Origin: an uncultured Verrucomicrobiota bacterium
GTDB lineage: Bacteria > Verrucomicrobiota > Verrucomicrobiia > Opitutales > Opitutaceae
DNA length: 64,000 bases
NCBI GenBank assembly: GCA_903904685.1
Contig: CAIVDS010000045.1
Location: 22,410 to 86,409, forward strand
Reading direction: 5' to 3'
In this document: positions 8,185 to 19,100 of the stretch, piece by piece
Numbering within the stretch: the stretch's first letter is position 1
Layout of the letters: each line of letters starts with the position of its first letter
Notes under the pieces: generated by a model
Told to the model about the DNA's origin: nothing
Databases searched by the model: none
What the model saw: the letters and a program-made list of their open reading frames with translations, nothing else
Position numbers and translations under genes: made by a program

Positions 8185-11100
8185 GGGGCGGCGGTGGTCT
8201 GGCGTTTGAGGACGGGATCGCCCCAGACGGCGACGGCGAACCTGTTGCCGTCGCCGGCGTCGGTCACCACAAGACGCAGCCGGTTTACGCCGGTTACGTC
8301 GAGGTCGATATTCTTGGACGCGTCGAGGCCGGAGAGTGTCTGCGAGGACCAGAGTTTCTTGCCGTCGGCCTCGACCTCGAAGACGACCGAGCCGCGGCCG
8401 TCGGTGACGGCGTCGACCCCGACTTTGGCGGTGAAGCGGGTGAACTGTCGGTTGAGCGGGAATTCGAGCAGGCTGCGCGCGAAGACGCCGATGCCGTTGG
8501 CGAAGGACTGGGTGCCGATCCTGAGCGGCCCGCCCACGATGTTGCGGGCGAAACGGGGCGAGCCGACGCTTTGATCGGCGTGCAACGGACCGACGGCGGA
8601 GAGCGGGAACACCCCCGTGCGACACTCGAACACGCGCCAAGCGGCGGTGTTGGAGGCGGTGAGGTAGCGCACCTCGATGTCGGCTTGCGGCCGGCCGGCG
8701 AGCAAAGCCGCATCGATGACGAAGACGGCCTCGCGCAAGCCGCCGGAGAGCTCGGCTTCGGTGCGGTGAAGATCCCAGGTGCCAGCGGGTTTTCCGTTCA
8801 CGACGATCTCGGCCTGCTGGCCGGTGGCGTCGAGCAGGTAATGTTTGCGCAGCACAAGGCCGGCGCCGGCGGGAACATCGACATGGAAGCGTTCGGAGCC
8901 GCCTGCGGCGAAGGTGAGACCCTCGGAGGAACGCGTTTCGCCCGTGGCTGTGCGACCGGCGAGCGTGGCGGGTGTGCCGCCGGTCTGGACGTAGGCCTGC
9001 CGCGCACCGGTGGCGGGAGTGAATGCGGCGAGCACACACTGCGGCCAGAAGATTTCGGCGCCGTCGCGCACGCGGAGGCGGCCGAGGGCAAGTGCGACGG
9101 GTTCGCCCGCCTCTGCGAGAGTGAAGCGGCAGGGAATCTTGCCGACGGCATACCAACCGTCGGTCACGGGAACGGTTGTGCCGAACAGATCCTCGGCGGC
9201 GGCAACCTTGAGGCCGGTGCCGGCAAAGGAAACCTGACCGGCGTCGTTGTTGCGCCAGAGGATCGCGGACGTGCAACCGTCCTTCGTCTGACGGATGAGA
9301 CTGCGGGTGCGGCCGGGGATAATGTCCTGCACCTCGGTCTCGGCCACGGGCACGGAGTCGTCGAGCCAGGCGCGCATGCGGGTCATGGCCCACCAGGCGG
9401 GTTTCAACTGGTAGGTGAGCGGCTTCTCCGACATCGGGGGGATGAGCAGGTCGCGGCGGTAGGCCAGACCGAAGCCGAGGCGGACATAGTCGCCGTTGCG
9501 AATGGTAAGGGCGGAGCGGATACCCGGGCGGTCCAGCAGAAGCGCGGTGCGCGCGAGGTAGGCGGCCTGATCGAAGGCATCGAGGCCGGTGCCGCCCTTT
9601 TCGACGGCCCAGTCGAGTTCCGTGAAGAGGATGCTCTTGCGTTCGACGGTGCCGGGCGGGTTGAGCACGGCGTCCAGCTCGCGGCTGTAGCCGACCACGC
9701 CGGCGTCCTCGGGCGAAAGGCGGCCGACATCGAGGCGTACGTTGACACCGGTGATGACGTCGAGGCCACCGTGCTTGGCAAGTTCGGCGACGTAGTTGAC
9801 GGCGGTATCCTTGGCGAGGCCGCCGAGGATGAGGGGTTTGGTCGGGCCATAGAGGCGTCGCCAGTGATCGGCAGCCTTGAGGAAGGGGATGAATTTTCCC
9901 GATTCAAAACCCATCGGACCGGCGCCGTCGGGGCCGTCCCAGATGATCCAACCGGCAACATCGTCGCTCGCGCCGCGCATGAGTTCGCCGACGTAGTTAT
10001 CCCAGTCGTCGAGGCGAGCGGGAATCAGGAAGGTATTCACGGCATGACCGCGGTCGCGGAGCATGCGCACGAACGAGCCCGCCTTTAACTGATCGAAGCC
10101 GGGGCCGGCGGCCCAGTAGGCGGAATAGCCGAGGAGCATGTAGGGATCGGAGCCCGCGTCGGTGACGACGTGTGCGCGCTGACGGACGGTGTCGAGCTGG
10201 AGATTGCCGGGGTGGTATTCCACCCAGTCCCAATCCTCGTCCACGAAACTGAAGCGTTCGCCGATGGGTTTGCGCAATTCCCATTCGTTGGTGAGGCGAT
10301 TAGCCCAGTCAGCGCCAAGAGTGGCCACCGGGTCGGCCACGAGCAGATCTTCCTCGATGGATGCGAGTATCTTCGGGGCGGCGGATTTAGCGGAGGTTTC
10401 GTCGGCGAGGGTTGCCTTGAGGATGTAGAACCCTTGGGGAAAGTCCTTGGCGAGCGTCATGGTTTGCCTGGTGCCTGGGGCGAGTTCGATGACCTGGTCC
10501 AGGCCGGCCACTCGGGTGCCGCGCCAATCGAAGAGGCCGCCGGAGAGCATCACGCGCCGAGGCGAGGTGACGTCGCGGTTGGCGACGACAACTTCAACGG
10601 GCGCACCGGGGGTGTGGAGGTTGGACTCGCCGGTGCGCTCAAAGATGAGATCCATGCGCGCTTCGGGCTTCAGGTGGGTGCTGACGACGATGTCGTCGAC
10701 GAAAATCCGGCCGGTGTCCTTGGTCGCATCGGTGGCATCCACGGCGAGGTGCACTCCGAGCGGATAGTTGGGCACGAAGCCGAGCGAGGGCATGGTTTCG
10801 GCCCAGTTCGGCGCGACGGGTGGCAGGTGGAATTTCAATTCTCGCCAGCCGGTCCAGTCCACGCGGACGGCGTTTTGCAACGCGCCGTCCTCGGTGCGGG
10901 GGAGGAGGAGGTTCCACTGTGCATCTAGAAGCCCGTGGTTGATGCCCTTGCGATCACCGATGACGGGGTAGACCAACGCGCCGGAGTTGTCGCCGTAAAC
11001 CCACATCGAGAGCTCGACCGGCACGCCCGGAAGCGCCGGATCAATCGATATAAAACGACGGGCGGACTCCTCGCGGTCCCATTCGATGAGCAGGGAGCGC

Positions 11101-13139
11101 CTGCCGCCGTGCGCCTGCTCGGTGCTGGTGCGGGCGGCGGTCTCGCCATCGGCGGGGGCGGTTCGCACCTCGCGGGCCTTGAGGCCGAGGTAGCCGCGGT
11201 CGCTTTCAAAATCGGCCACGGTCGCGCGGCTGTCGGGCTGGGTAAGGATGAGCTGGCGCGTGGTGGAAACGGAACCGTCGGCGACATCATAGGCGGTTGC
11301 CTGGAGGGTAAACGGCGCGGCGCGTTTCGCGATTGCCGCCGCGTATTTCGCGAGATCGAGGCGGACGGTTTTTGCCTCGCCGGAAGACAGGGCGAGATCG
11401 GCCTGGCCGTCGGCCGCGGATTCGCCGGCGCGGTCAAGCAGGCTCCAGTTAAGCTTGACCTGACGCGGGCCGGTGAGCGCGGAATTTTGCACGGTGACAT
11501 CGGAGCCGAGCGCGGGTTGCCAGCGGTGCCAGGGATCGTCGTAGCCGAGTTGGACGGAGAGCATGCCGCTCTGCGCCTGCTGGGTGAAAACCTGGATGGG
11601 GCCGAGCAACACGGTGCCCTTCGCGCCGGGGGCGGCCTGGAGGCGGAAAGCGGTGAGTTCGAGGGGAAAATCAATGCCGTCGGTGGTGCCGTTGGGGGTG
11701 TTGCCGCCAAGTCCTCGGCCGGGGAGATCGACCTCGACGTAGCGCCAGCCTGTGAAGTCGAGGACGGCGAGTTCGCGTTCGCCCTCGTTGGTGCGCTTCC
11801 AACCGCTGTTGGAGGTTTCGGCGCCAGTGGTGTAATCAAGGAACATCGCGAAGAGGCGGGTCTGGCTGCCGTCGCCTTTGATCCAGAAGCCGGCCCGGTA
11901 GGCGTCGCCCGGCAGGTAGCGCTGGCGGCCGTTGTAGACGGCGGCGTCGCCGGTGTAGTCGATGCGGAGCGCGTGGCGGGCTCCGGGCGGAGCGTCGGCG
12001 GACGCGACGATGTCGGCGGGTGCGATGCGCGCGGTGGTTTGAGCGAGGGGTGTGGCGCGCTGGGCTTCGCCCTGCACCCAGCCGACCCAAGTGCGGTCGG
12101 TCAGCGGCATCGGGGCGCCAACGGTGAACCAGCGGCCGTAAACATCGCTGAAGTCGTCGAAGAGGTAACGGCAGTTGCCCAGCACAAGCGTGGCGTCGAG
12201 GCGCGCGGAGAGGGCGGCAAGTTCGGACGACAGCACATCGCCGGTGATCTTGAAAGGAGGGAGAAACGCGCCGAGGTTTTCGGGCGCGAGGTCGAGGAGA
12301 ACCTCCTTGGATTCATTGGCGGCGAGATCCAATTGGAACTCGCGGTCGGCGACCGCGTTTTCGTTGCGGTCGGTCATGGTGACGCGGGCGCGGACTTTGG
12401 CGGGCGCGGCGGAGAAGTTGCGCAGATCGAGGAACACGCCCACCGGGCCGCCAAACTCGCGGACGCCCGGGCCGGCGAGGCCGATGGCGGCGAGGCCGGG
12501 CGGGGGATTCGAGGCGGGGAAGAAGCGGAGATCGTCGAGGCCGATCACGCCGTCGATTTTTTCGCTGCGCGCGGATGCGTAGATGGCTAGCCGATGCCAC
12601 GACCAGGGGCTGTCGGTTGGCGTGGCCGGGATGTCGAATGAAAATTCCTTCCAGCTGGCGAAATCGAGTTTTATGCGCGGAAGGACGAAATCGGACGTGC
12701 TGACGACTGTCGGTGCGCGGCGTTTGTTGGCGGCCCCGGGAACATCGAACCGTGCGCGCTTGGGCGTGCCGGTTGGCGCGCGACTGACATCGGCACCCGT
12801 CTGTGTGACGGCGTTGCGCAGGGTCAGCTCCAGCTCGTGGTCGGAGTCGTTGCCCTTCACCCACAGTTTCAACACGCCCGGTCCCACCAAGGCCCGGGGT
12901 TTGTCGCCCAGGTCAAGCTGGGCGGCGCGGATGCGTGGGTTGAGGTGATAGGTGAGCTTCGCGGAAGCGAGGCCCACCTTGGCATCGGTGGTGTCGGCCT
13001 CGCTGATGATCTGCGGGGATGACGGCAGGGGCGCGGTGAAGTTCTCCACCAGCACATGGGCCTGGGCAAAGGCGGCGGCCGCGGATGCGAGGAGCAGGAG
13101 CGCGAAACGAAGACGGAACATGGTGAGCGGACGGATCAT
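8181..13139 (-). CDS. Giant secreted protein with barrel-like core and C-terminal NPCBM domain
   Basis: A 1652-residue protein with an N-terminal signal sequence (MFRLRFALLLLASAAAAFAQA inside the first 30 residues). I keep the start at 13139 because it makes an ATGA overlap with the upstream stop and has AAGGAGG four bases before it; MFRLRF at 13121 is the alternative. Several beta-sandwich/jelly-roll-like segments of CBM character fill the first 900 residues. About 960-1250 resembles a glycoside-hydrolase-type barrel (WIIWDGPDGAGPMGFESGKF, KSILFTELDW), but I cannot name a family or catalytic acids. About 1500-1650 is an NPCBM/NEW2-type galactose-binding domain (ARNIVGGPLRIGTQSFANGI). Probably a periplasmic or surface polysaccharide-binding or -processing protein. 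Confidence 0.75.
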   Translation of the reverse strand: MIRPLTMFRLRFALLLLASAAAAFAQAHVLVENFTAPLPSSPQIISEADTTDAKVGLASAKLTYHLNPRIRAAQLDLGDKPRALVGPGVLKLWVKGNDSDHELELTLRNAVTQTGADVSRAPTGTPKRARFDVPGAANKRRAPTVVSTSDFVLPRIKLDFASWKEFSFDIPATPTDSPWSWHRLAIYASARSEKIDGVIGLDDLRFFPASNPPPGLAAIGLAGPGVREFGGPVGVFLDLRNFSAAPAKVRARVTMTDRNENAVADREFQLDLAANESKEVLLDLAPENLGAFLPPFKITGDVLSSELAALSARLDATLVLGNCRYLFDDFSDVYGRWFTVGAPMPLTDRTWVGWVQGEAQRATPLAQTTARIAPADIVASADAPPGARHALRIDYTGDAAVYNGRQRYLPGDAYRAGFWIKGDGSQTRLFAMFLDYTTGAETSNSGWKRTNEGERELAVLDFTGWRYVEVDLPGRGLGGNTPNGTTDGIDFPLELTAFRLQAAPGAKGTVLLGPIQVFTQQAQSGMLSVQLGYDDPWHRWQPALGSDVTVQNSALTGPRQVKLNWSLLDRAGESAADGQADLALSSGEAKTVRLDLAKYAAAIAKRAAPFTLQATAYDVADGSVSTTRQLILTQPDSRATVADFESDRGYLGLKAREVRTAPADGETAARTSTEQAHGGRRSLLIEWDREESARRFISIDPALPGVPVELSMWVYGDNSGALVYPVIGDRKGINHGLLDAQWNLLLPRTEDGALQNAVRVDWTGWRELKFHLPPVAPNWAETMPSLGFVPNYPLGVHLAVDATDATKDTGRIFVDDIVVSTHLKPEARMDLIFERTGESNLHTPGAPVEVVVANRDVTSPRRVMLSGGLFDWRGTRVAGLDQVIELAPGTRQTMTLAKDFPQGFYILKATLADETSAKSAAPKILASIEEDLLVADPVATLGADWANRLTNEWELRKPIGERFSFVDEDWDWVEYHPGNLQLDTVRQRAHVVTDAGSDPYMLLGYSAYWAAGPGFDQLKAGSFVRMLRDRGHAVNTFLIPARLDDWDNYVGELMRGASDDVAGWIIWDGPDGAGPMGFESGKFIPFLKAADHWRRLYGPTKPLILGGLAKDTAVNYVAELAKHGGLDVITGVNVRLDVGRLSPEDAGVVGYSRELDAVLNPPGTVERKSILFTELDWAVEKGGTGLDAFDQAAYLARTALLLDRPGIRSALTIRNGDYVRLGFGLAYRRDLLIPPMSEKPLTYQLKPAWWAMTRMRAWLDDSVPVAETEVQDIIPGRTRSLIRQTKDGCTSAILWRNNDAGQVSFAGTGLKVAAAEDLFGTTVPVTDGWYAVGKIPCRFTLAEAGEPVALALGRLRVRDGAEIFWPQCVLAAFTPATGARQAYVQTGGTPATLAGRTATGETRSSEGLTFAAGGSERFHVDVPAGAGLVLRKHYLLDATGQQAEIVVNGKPAGTWDLHRTEAELSGGLREAVFVIDAALLAGRPQADIEVRYLTASNTAAWRVFECRTGVFPLSAVGPLHADQSVGSPRFARNIVGGPLRIGTQSFANGIGVFARSLLEFPLNRQFTRFTAKVGVDAVTDGRGSVVFEVEADGKKLWSSQTLSGLDASKNIDLDVTGVNRLRLVVTDAGDGNRFAVAVWGDPVLKRQTTAAP

Positions 13140-16100
13140 TTGGCCTCCTTCGAAGTTGTCTTGGCGGGCGCTGGAACCCAGATGGCGGTGATATTTTTAA
13201 ATTCCGCGTAGGTGCGCGGACCTCGGCTGAGGTCGGTCCGGGCATAACCGGTGTGGACGAAGAGCTGGTCGCGCCACTTGAGGACGGAGAGAACCTTCTC
13301 CTTCAGCTCGGGGCCGGCGAAGCGGGTGTCGGGCTCGCCGTCGGCGCGGCGCAGCACGAGCAGGCCTTTTTCCGTGGGGACGAGGAGTTGGGTTTGCGTG
13401 GCGATGGGCTGGCCGCTTACGCGGACGCCGAGCGAGCGTTTCCATTTGGTCGCGCCGTCGAGGCCGATGAAGGCGAGGCCGCCTTGTTCGCTGGCGAAGG
13501 CGATGCCGTCGGGAGCGACGACGGGAGCGGTCGAGATGTAGCCGCCGAGGGGTTGATTCCAGAGTTCCTTTCCGGTCACGGCATCAAAGGCGCGCATCGC
13601 GCCGGCTTCGTCACCGAGATAAACGCGGCCGTCGTGAACGGCAGGCGTGGAACGGGTGAGTTGCGCAACGGGTGCCTTCCAAAGGAGACGGCCGGACTCG
13701 GCATCGACCGCATAGAGAGTGCCATCCCAGGAAGGGACAAACACGCGGCCGTCGGCGAGCGCGGGCGCACCGCGGACTTTGTTTCCGGTTGCGAATTCCC
13801 AGATGAGGATGCCGCTGTCCACGTCCACCTTGTAGAGATGGTGATCATCGGAACCGAAGAAGACGTCGTCACCCTGCGGGGCGGGCGAGGAGTAGATGCG
13901 GCCGTCGGTCGCGAAGGACCAGAGGTAGGTGCCGTTGTCGGCCACGGCGTGAAGCTTGTAATCCGCCGAGCCGACGAGGAGGCGTCCACGATGGCGGGCG
14001 GGCGTGGTCGTCGGCGTGACCGTGGCGAGCGTCCATACTGGACCGAGTTGGAGCCGATTGGCGCGAGGATCGGGTTTCTGGCCCCGCACGACAGGCTCGG
14101 ACGCGGGCGCATAGACGGAGCGGATCGCCCCATCGGGGTCGGCAAGCGAAAACATACCGTCGATCACTGTGGCGCCGGAGGCGAATGGAGGGAATGGGTT
14201 GATGCGGAAGCCGCTGCCAAAAGGGAGCCACGAGCCGGTGAGATCGGTTGGTAGTTTCGCGGGAACGCGCGCCGTGGTGCCCATCAGCATGGGGACGGCG
14301 TCGGGATCGGCCGCGGCGGCGTCGGCGGGTTTGCCGCCGTCGAGCGGCCCGTAGACCTCGATCTCGGTGATGGAATCGGTGTGGGCCGCGTAGTAGCTGG
14401 GAATGATCTTGAGTGCGTCGGTGTGCAGGGGTTGCGGGAAGTGCACCACGATAAAACGCCGTTTGTTCATGCGCACGAGGCCGACGGACTGCGGGGCTTT
14501 GATCTCCAGGTTGTCGGCGAGAATGCTGATCATCGGATAAACATTCTCGGGGGTCGCGTTGTTGAGGTAGATGACGAGGTGCGAGATGTAGGCGGGCTTG
14601 GTGAGGGTGACGGAGAACGCCATCGGGTCGGGGGCGTTGGTCCAGGTGTTGCCGACATCATCCAGTTTGCCGTTCTGGAGAAAGGCCGCCTCCTGCGTGT
14701 AGATCATCGCGGTCGAGGTGATGCCCTGGGCAAAGCCGGCGGTGCGGTTGCGCGTCATGAGGCGCTCGCGGAGCTGAGGGGGGATGCGCTCATACTGCAC
14801 GCGGATGTCCTTCACGTACGTTTGAACGACCGCCTGGAGCTCGGCGTTGGCGAGGAGATTGGCCGATGGGAAACGCACGGCGCGCAGGCTGGCGGCGTCC
14901 ACATGCACGCGGCCTCCGGAGGCTTCGAAGCCGACCTCGATCGTCTTGGTGTCCGCCATGGTTTTGAGGGCGAGGCGACCGAAGGTCCACTCGCCGGGGC
15001 GAGCGGAATATTGCGAGCCGGTGAACGTCTGCTTCTCGCCTTCGAGCATGGTGCCGGCGGTGAGGCGTCCGTTGGCGTCGTCGGCGCGATACCAGAACTC
15101 GAGCAGATAGGTCGCCGAGGGAATCACCCGGCCGGCGAGTCGTTGGGTGACAAGGTGGCCGGCGTCGAGTTGGAGCGAGAGCTTTCCGGTCTTGGCGGGA
15201 GCGGAGAGGATGACGGGGGGCTGGGCGGTCTCCCAGCCGGCGGAGGTCTCGAAGTCTCCGTTGGCGAGCTGCTCGATGCCCATGCGCAAGACGCCCTTGT
15301 AGTCGTCGGGTCCGTCGCTGCCTGCGGGGAAAAATTCATCGGAGGAATCCGCGTCGCGCAGGCGGGCGGCCGCGAGGTAGGCGGGGTAGTCGCCGCCTGG
15401 AAGCTCGTGGTGTTCGCGCAGACGGGTCTGCCAGACCGGTTTTCCAGCGGCGTCGAGGCGGACGATGGCGCCGTTGTTGGCCCCAGCCACGAGTTCGTCG
15501 CCGTTGGGCGCGAGCACGGAGAAGAACGGCTGCTTGAAGTTCCAGAGCGTCCTGCCGGTGGCGAAGTCGATGGCGCGGATGAGGCCGTCGCGATCGCTGC
15601 GGTAGAAACGGGTTTGCGCATCGTTGAGCGCGTCAAGCTGAGGCAGCCAGACGGTGGAACCGACGAGGTTCCACCGGATTTGTCCGTCGGCGGAATAACG
15701 CGCGGCGGTCTTTGGCGTGGCGACGAGCCAGCCGCCATCCTTCAGCGCAAGGCGGCTGGAACCGGCGTCGGGCGTGTAGGCGCCGAGCGTGCCGTCGTCG
15801 CGCAGGGGCGCGCTCACGCCGGCGGTGCGGACACGCGGCGTGGCGGCATCGGGCGGCCAGACCACGCTCCATTGCTTGGGAGCGGTGTAGTTACCGGGAT
15901 CCTCGTTGTTTTGGAGGAGAACCTTGCCGGTGCGGGCGTCGAGGACCTTGGGGGTGTGGCGCCAGAGGTAGTCCTTGGTGCCGGGTTTCACGCCTGGGGT
16001 GGAGCCGGCGATGATCTCCTCGCTGTAAACGAGACGCCCGCCGTCCGGACTGAGGGCGAAGTTGCCCACATAAACGCTGGAGCCGAAGGATGAGGCGACA

Positions 16101-19100
16101 CTCTGCTCGGCCTCCTCGGGATAGGCGGCGATGGCTTCGGCCCGGTCGTGGAACCAGAGTTTTTTGCCGTCGAAATCGAGCGCCATCAGGCCGGTGAGGC
16201 CGCGTACGACGATCTCTCGAAGCTGGGTGTTGACGACGATCTGCAGCTCGGTGTTTTCCGCACCCTCAAGGTTGGGCAGTCCGTAGGATTCGTGGAACCG
16301 GGGGCGCTCGGTGGAGGCGAGTTTTTTGGCGACGGTGCCGTCCTGTCCGTTGACGAGGAAGAGAAAGAAGCCCTGACCGGTGGCGGCGACGATGCGTTTG
16401 CCGCCATCGATCCAGCGGGTGAAATAAACGTTATGCTCGGGCAGGAACTGCTTCCAGAGGAGCTTACCTTCGGCTGAGAAACAGAACAGATTGTGGCCGA
16501 AGCCGAAGGTGCCGATGACGATGCGGCCGGTGGCGGGATCGACATCGAGGGAACGCACGCGGTCCTCGGCGCTGAGGGCGTCGCGGAGAGACGCGGGTTC
16601 TTTGCCTGCGGTGGTCACTGCCGGAGGAGTTGCCGGCGCCTGATAGTTTGCGCGGGCGAGGGAGCGTGTTTCCGCAGGGCCGGCGATGTCGGGAAACGCG
16701 GCGATGCCGGCCGCGAGACCGGAGTCGTCATTGGCAAGAATCGTGACGGTGTCGTGGGTCGTCGAAAAGGCCCGGCGGGTCCAGCCGATCACGGCTTTTC
16801 CGGAGGCGGGGAAGTTGGAGGAGATGACCTCGGGCAACACATCGCGGCGGGCGAGGGCCTCGATCAGGCGGTTTTCGTAGCGGCGGCCGAGGAGGATGAG
16901 CGGAGCGTCAACGAAGATGCCGGGATCGACAAGATCGCCGCGCCAGAGGCGGCCGCCGTCGAGCACGGGGATTTCGCCCCAGTCGTTGGGGATGCGCACG
17001 ACGTCGGAGACGGCGGCGATGGTCACGGCGCGACCGCGGGCCTTGAGGGCTGCGGCGAGCTTCTCCGCGTGGGGGCGGGTCCACGGTTGCTCGGCATCGA
17101 GGGCGATCACGATGCCCGGGGAATCCTTGGCGGACGCGTCGCCGGTGATAAATTTATGAATACGGTCGGCGTCGTGAATCCACACGGGACGGTTGTCCAG
17201 TTTACCGGCGACGGCGGCGGAAACCGGCGGGGTGACGTCGATCTTCGCCTCGGAGACGGCGCCGCTGATGAGTTCGCGCACGCGGAGCTTCCAGGCGCCT
17301 GAGGCGAGGTTGACGGGGACGCGCCAGGCCATTTCGAACGCTGGTTTGGCGGAGCGGAAGACGTGGAGCTGTTCCTTGCCGGCGGCGTCGAGCAGGGTGA
17401 TTTCGAGCGGGAAGGCGGCGTCGATGGTCTCGCCGCCGGCATTGGCGACCGAGGCGCGGAAGCTCAGATCGGTGCCGGCAGCGAGCCGGTCGGCGACCTT
17501 GAGCGCGACTTTGTCGATGGCGGAGGGCAGGAAGGCGAAGACTTTGCCGGGAATGGAACGCATGTCGGCGTCGAGCGTCATCCAGTCGCCGTCGGTCTTC
17601 ACGTCGACGCGGTGCATCTCAAGCACGTCGTAGGCGAAGGCGGGGCGAATGGGAAAGCGGAGCGGCGCGATCGAGGGGGCTTGGTAAATGGTCTTGTTCA
17701 AGCCGGTGAAGCCGGTGGGCGCCCAGTTGGGAATGACCATGTATTCGCCCTGGCCGCAGCGCAGCCAGTCGGGGCCGACGATCAGGTTGTGAATGGCGGC
17801 CGGCTTGGTCTTTTTGGCCAGGAATTCCCGGAGGAGCTTGGTGGTCTCCTCGGTGCGGTCCCAGACCATGGAGGTTTCGAAGTCCACGTAGCGGGGAAAG
17901 GCGCCGCCGAGCTTGTCGTCGTATTCGTCGAGATCGGAGTCGAGGCGAACGATGCCCTCGATGGGCAGCTTGCTGGAACGCTCGACGACAACGGTCTTGC
18001 CGGTGGCGACCAGACGCTTGAGGGCGGTGAGGATTTCGGGCGAGGCCTCGTCTTCGTAGTAATAGCCGGGGGCGAAGATCACATCATAGTCGAGCCCCTT
18101 GCCCTCTCGGATGTGGCGGTCGTAAAGGAAGTCGGCGGGAAAGCCGGCGCGGATGCACGAGACCCACAAACCCTCGGCGGTGAGGCTGAGGCGGTTGGGT
18201 TTTCGTTCGGCGAGGTAGTCGGACTCGCGCGAGTAGAAGACGGCGACCTTGCGGTAGCCGCGATTAAGCGAGGTGAAGAAGTCGCCGTAGGGAGTGAGGA
18301 GCCGATCCGCGATGTCGCGGACGGTTTCCCGGTTATCGAGCGGGTCGGGGTTCTCTGGGGTGACGTCGATGGTGAAGAAGCTGAGGCCGTCGAGTTTTTG
18401 CGAGAGGCCGAAGAGCGTCTGGCGGAGGAGGTGTCCGCCGAATAGTCCGCTGGCGCCGAAATTGTGGATCTGAGTCCAGACGGGCAGGTCGTCGCGAAAC
18501 CGCATAATGTTGGCAAGCATCGGAGCGAAGACCGGACGGTCACCGTAACCACCGTCCTTATACATGACGGTGGCGGCGAAATCCAAATGGGCGAAGACCT
18601 GCTCGGGGATGCCCATGCCGGCGATGTTGCCGCCGTTGGAGCCCATGGCGCGGTATTGCGTCCAGTTTTTCGAGCCGGGGGCGGCCTCCTTCACGGCGGC
18701 GCTCATGCGGGTCGTGAACTGTTCCCAGTCGGAGTCGCGGAGGGCAGGCCAGGTGCGGAATTTGGCGAGATCCTCGTAGTTGCGCTGACTAGCGGGGCGG
18801 CCGATGAAGCGGTCGAGGGCCTTGGTGGCGTCGGAACTGGTCATGCCGGGGAATTGGGCGCGGTAGCGCAGTTCCTGCGCGTTGAAGAAGGCGGCGACGA
18901 CGGAACGGGGCGCGCCGTTGTCGCTGGACTCGTAAACCTCGTCGTAAAGGCACACGCCGCGGAAGGCGGGGCTATGGCGCAGCGCGGCAGCCTCGAGGCT
19001 GGAGAAACGTTCGCAGGCGTCGAGGATGTGCGGATCGCGCGGCAGCATCGAGTCGTTGTAGGTGAAAAGATTTTCGTAGAACGCCAAGTTCCGGCGGACG

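Noticed and set aside
6631-8574. 647-residue plus-strand ORF
   Set aside because: It lies antisense to the CBM9-HEAT and NPCBM genes, has no family features and a Gly/Ala/Arg/His-rich composition typical of frame shadows at high GC.
8185-9393. N-terminal 403 residues of the track ORF 5440-9393
   Set aside because: This part reads out of frame through the NPCBM gene. The real gene starts at the signal peptide MRPFPTLAFLL at 8184.
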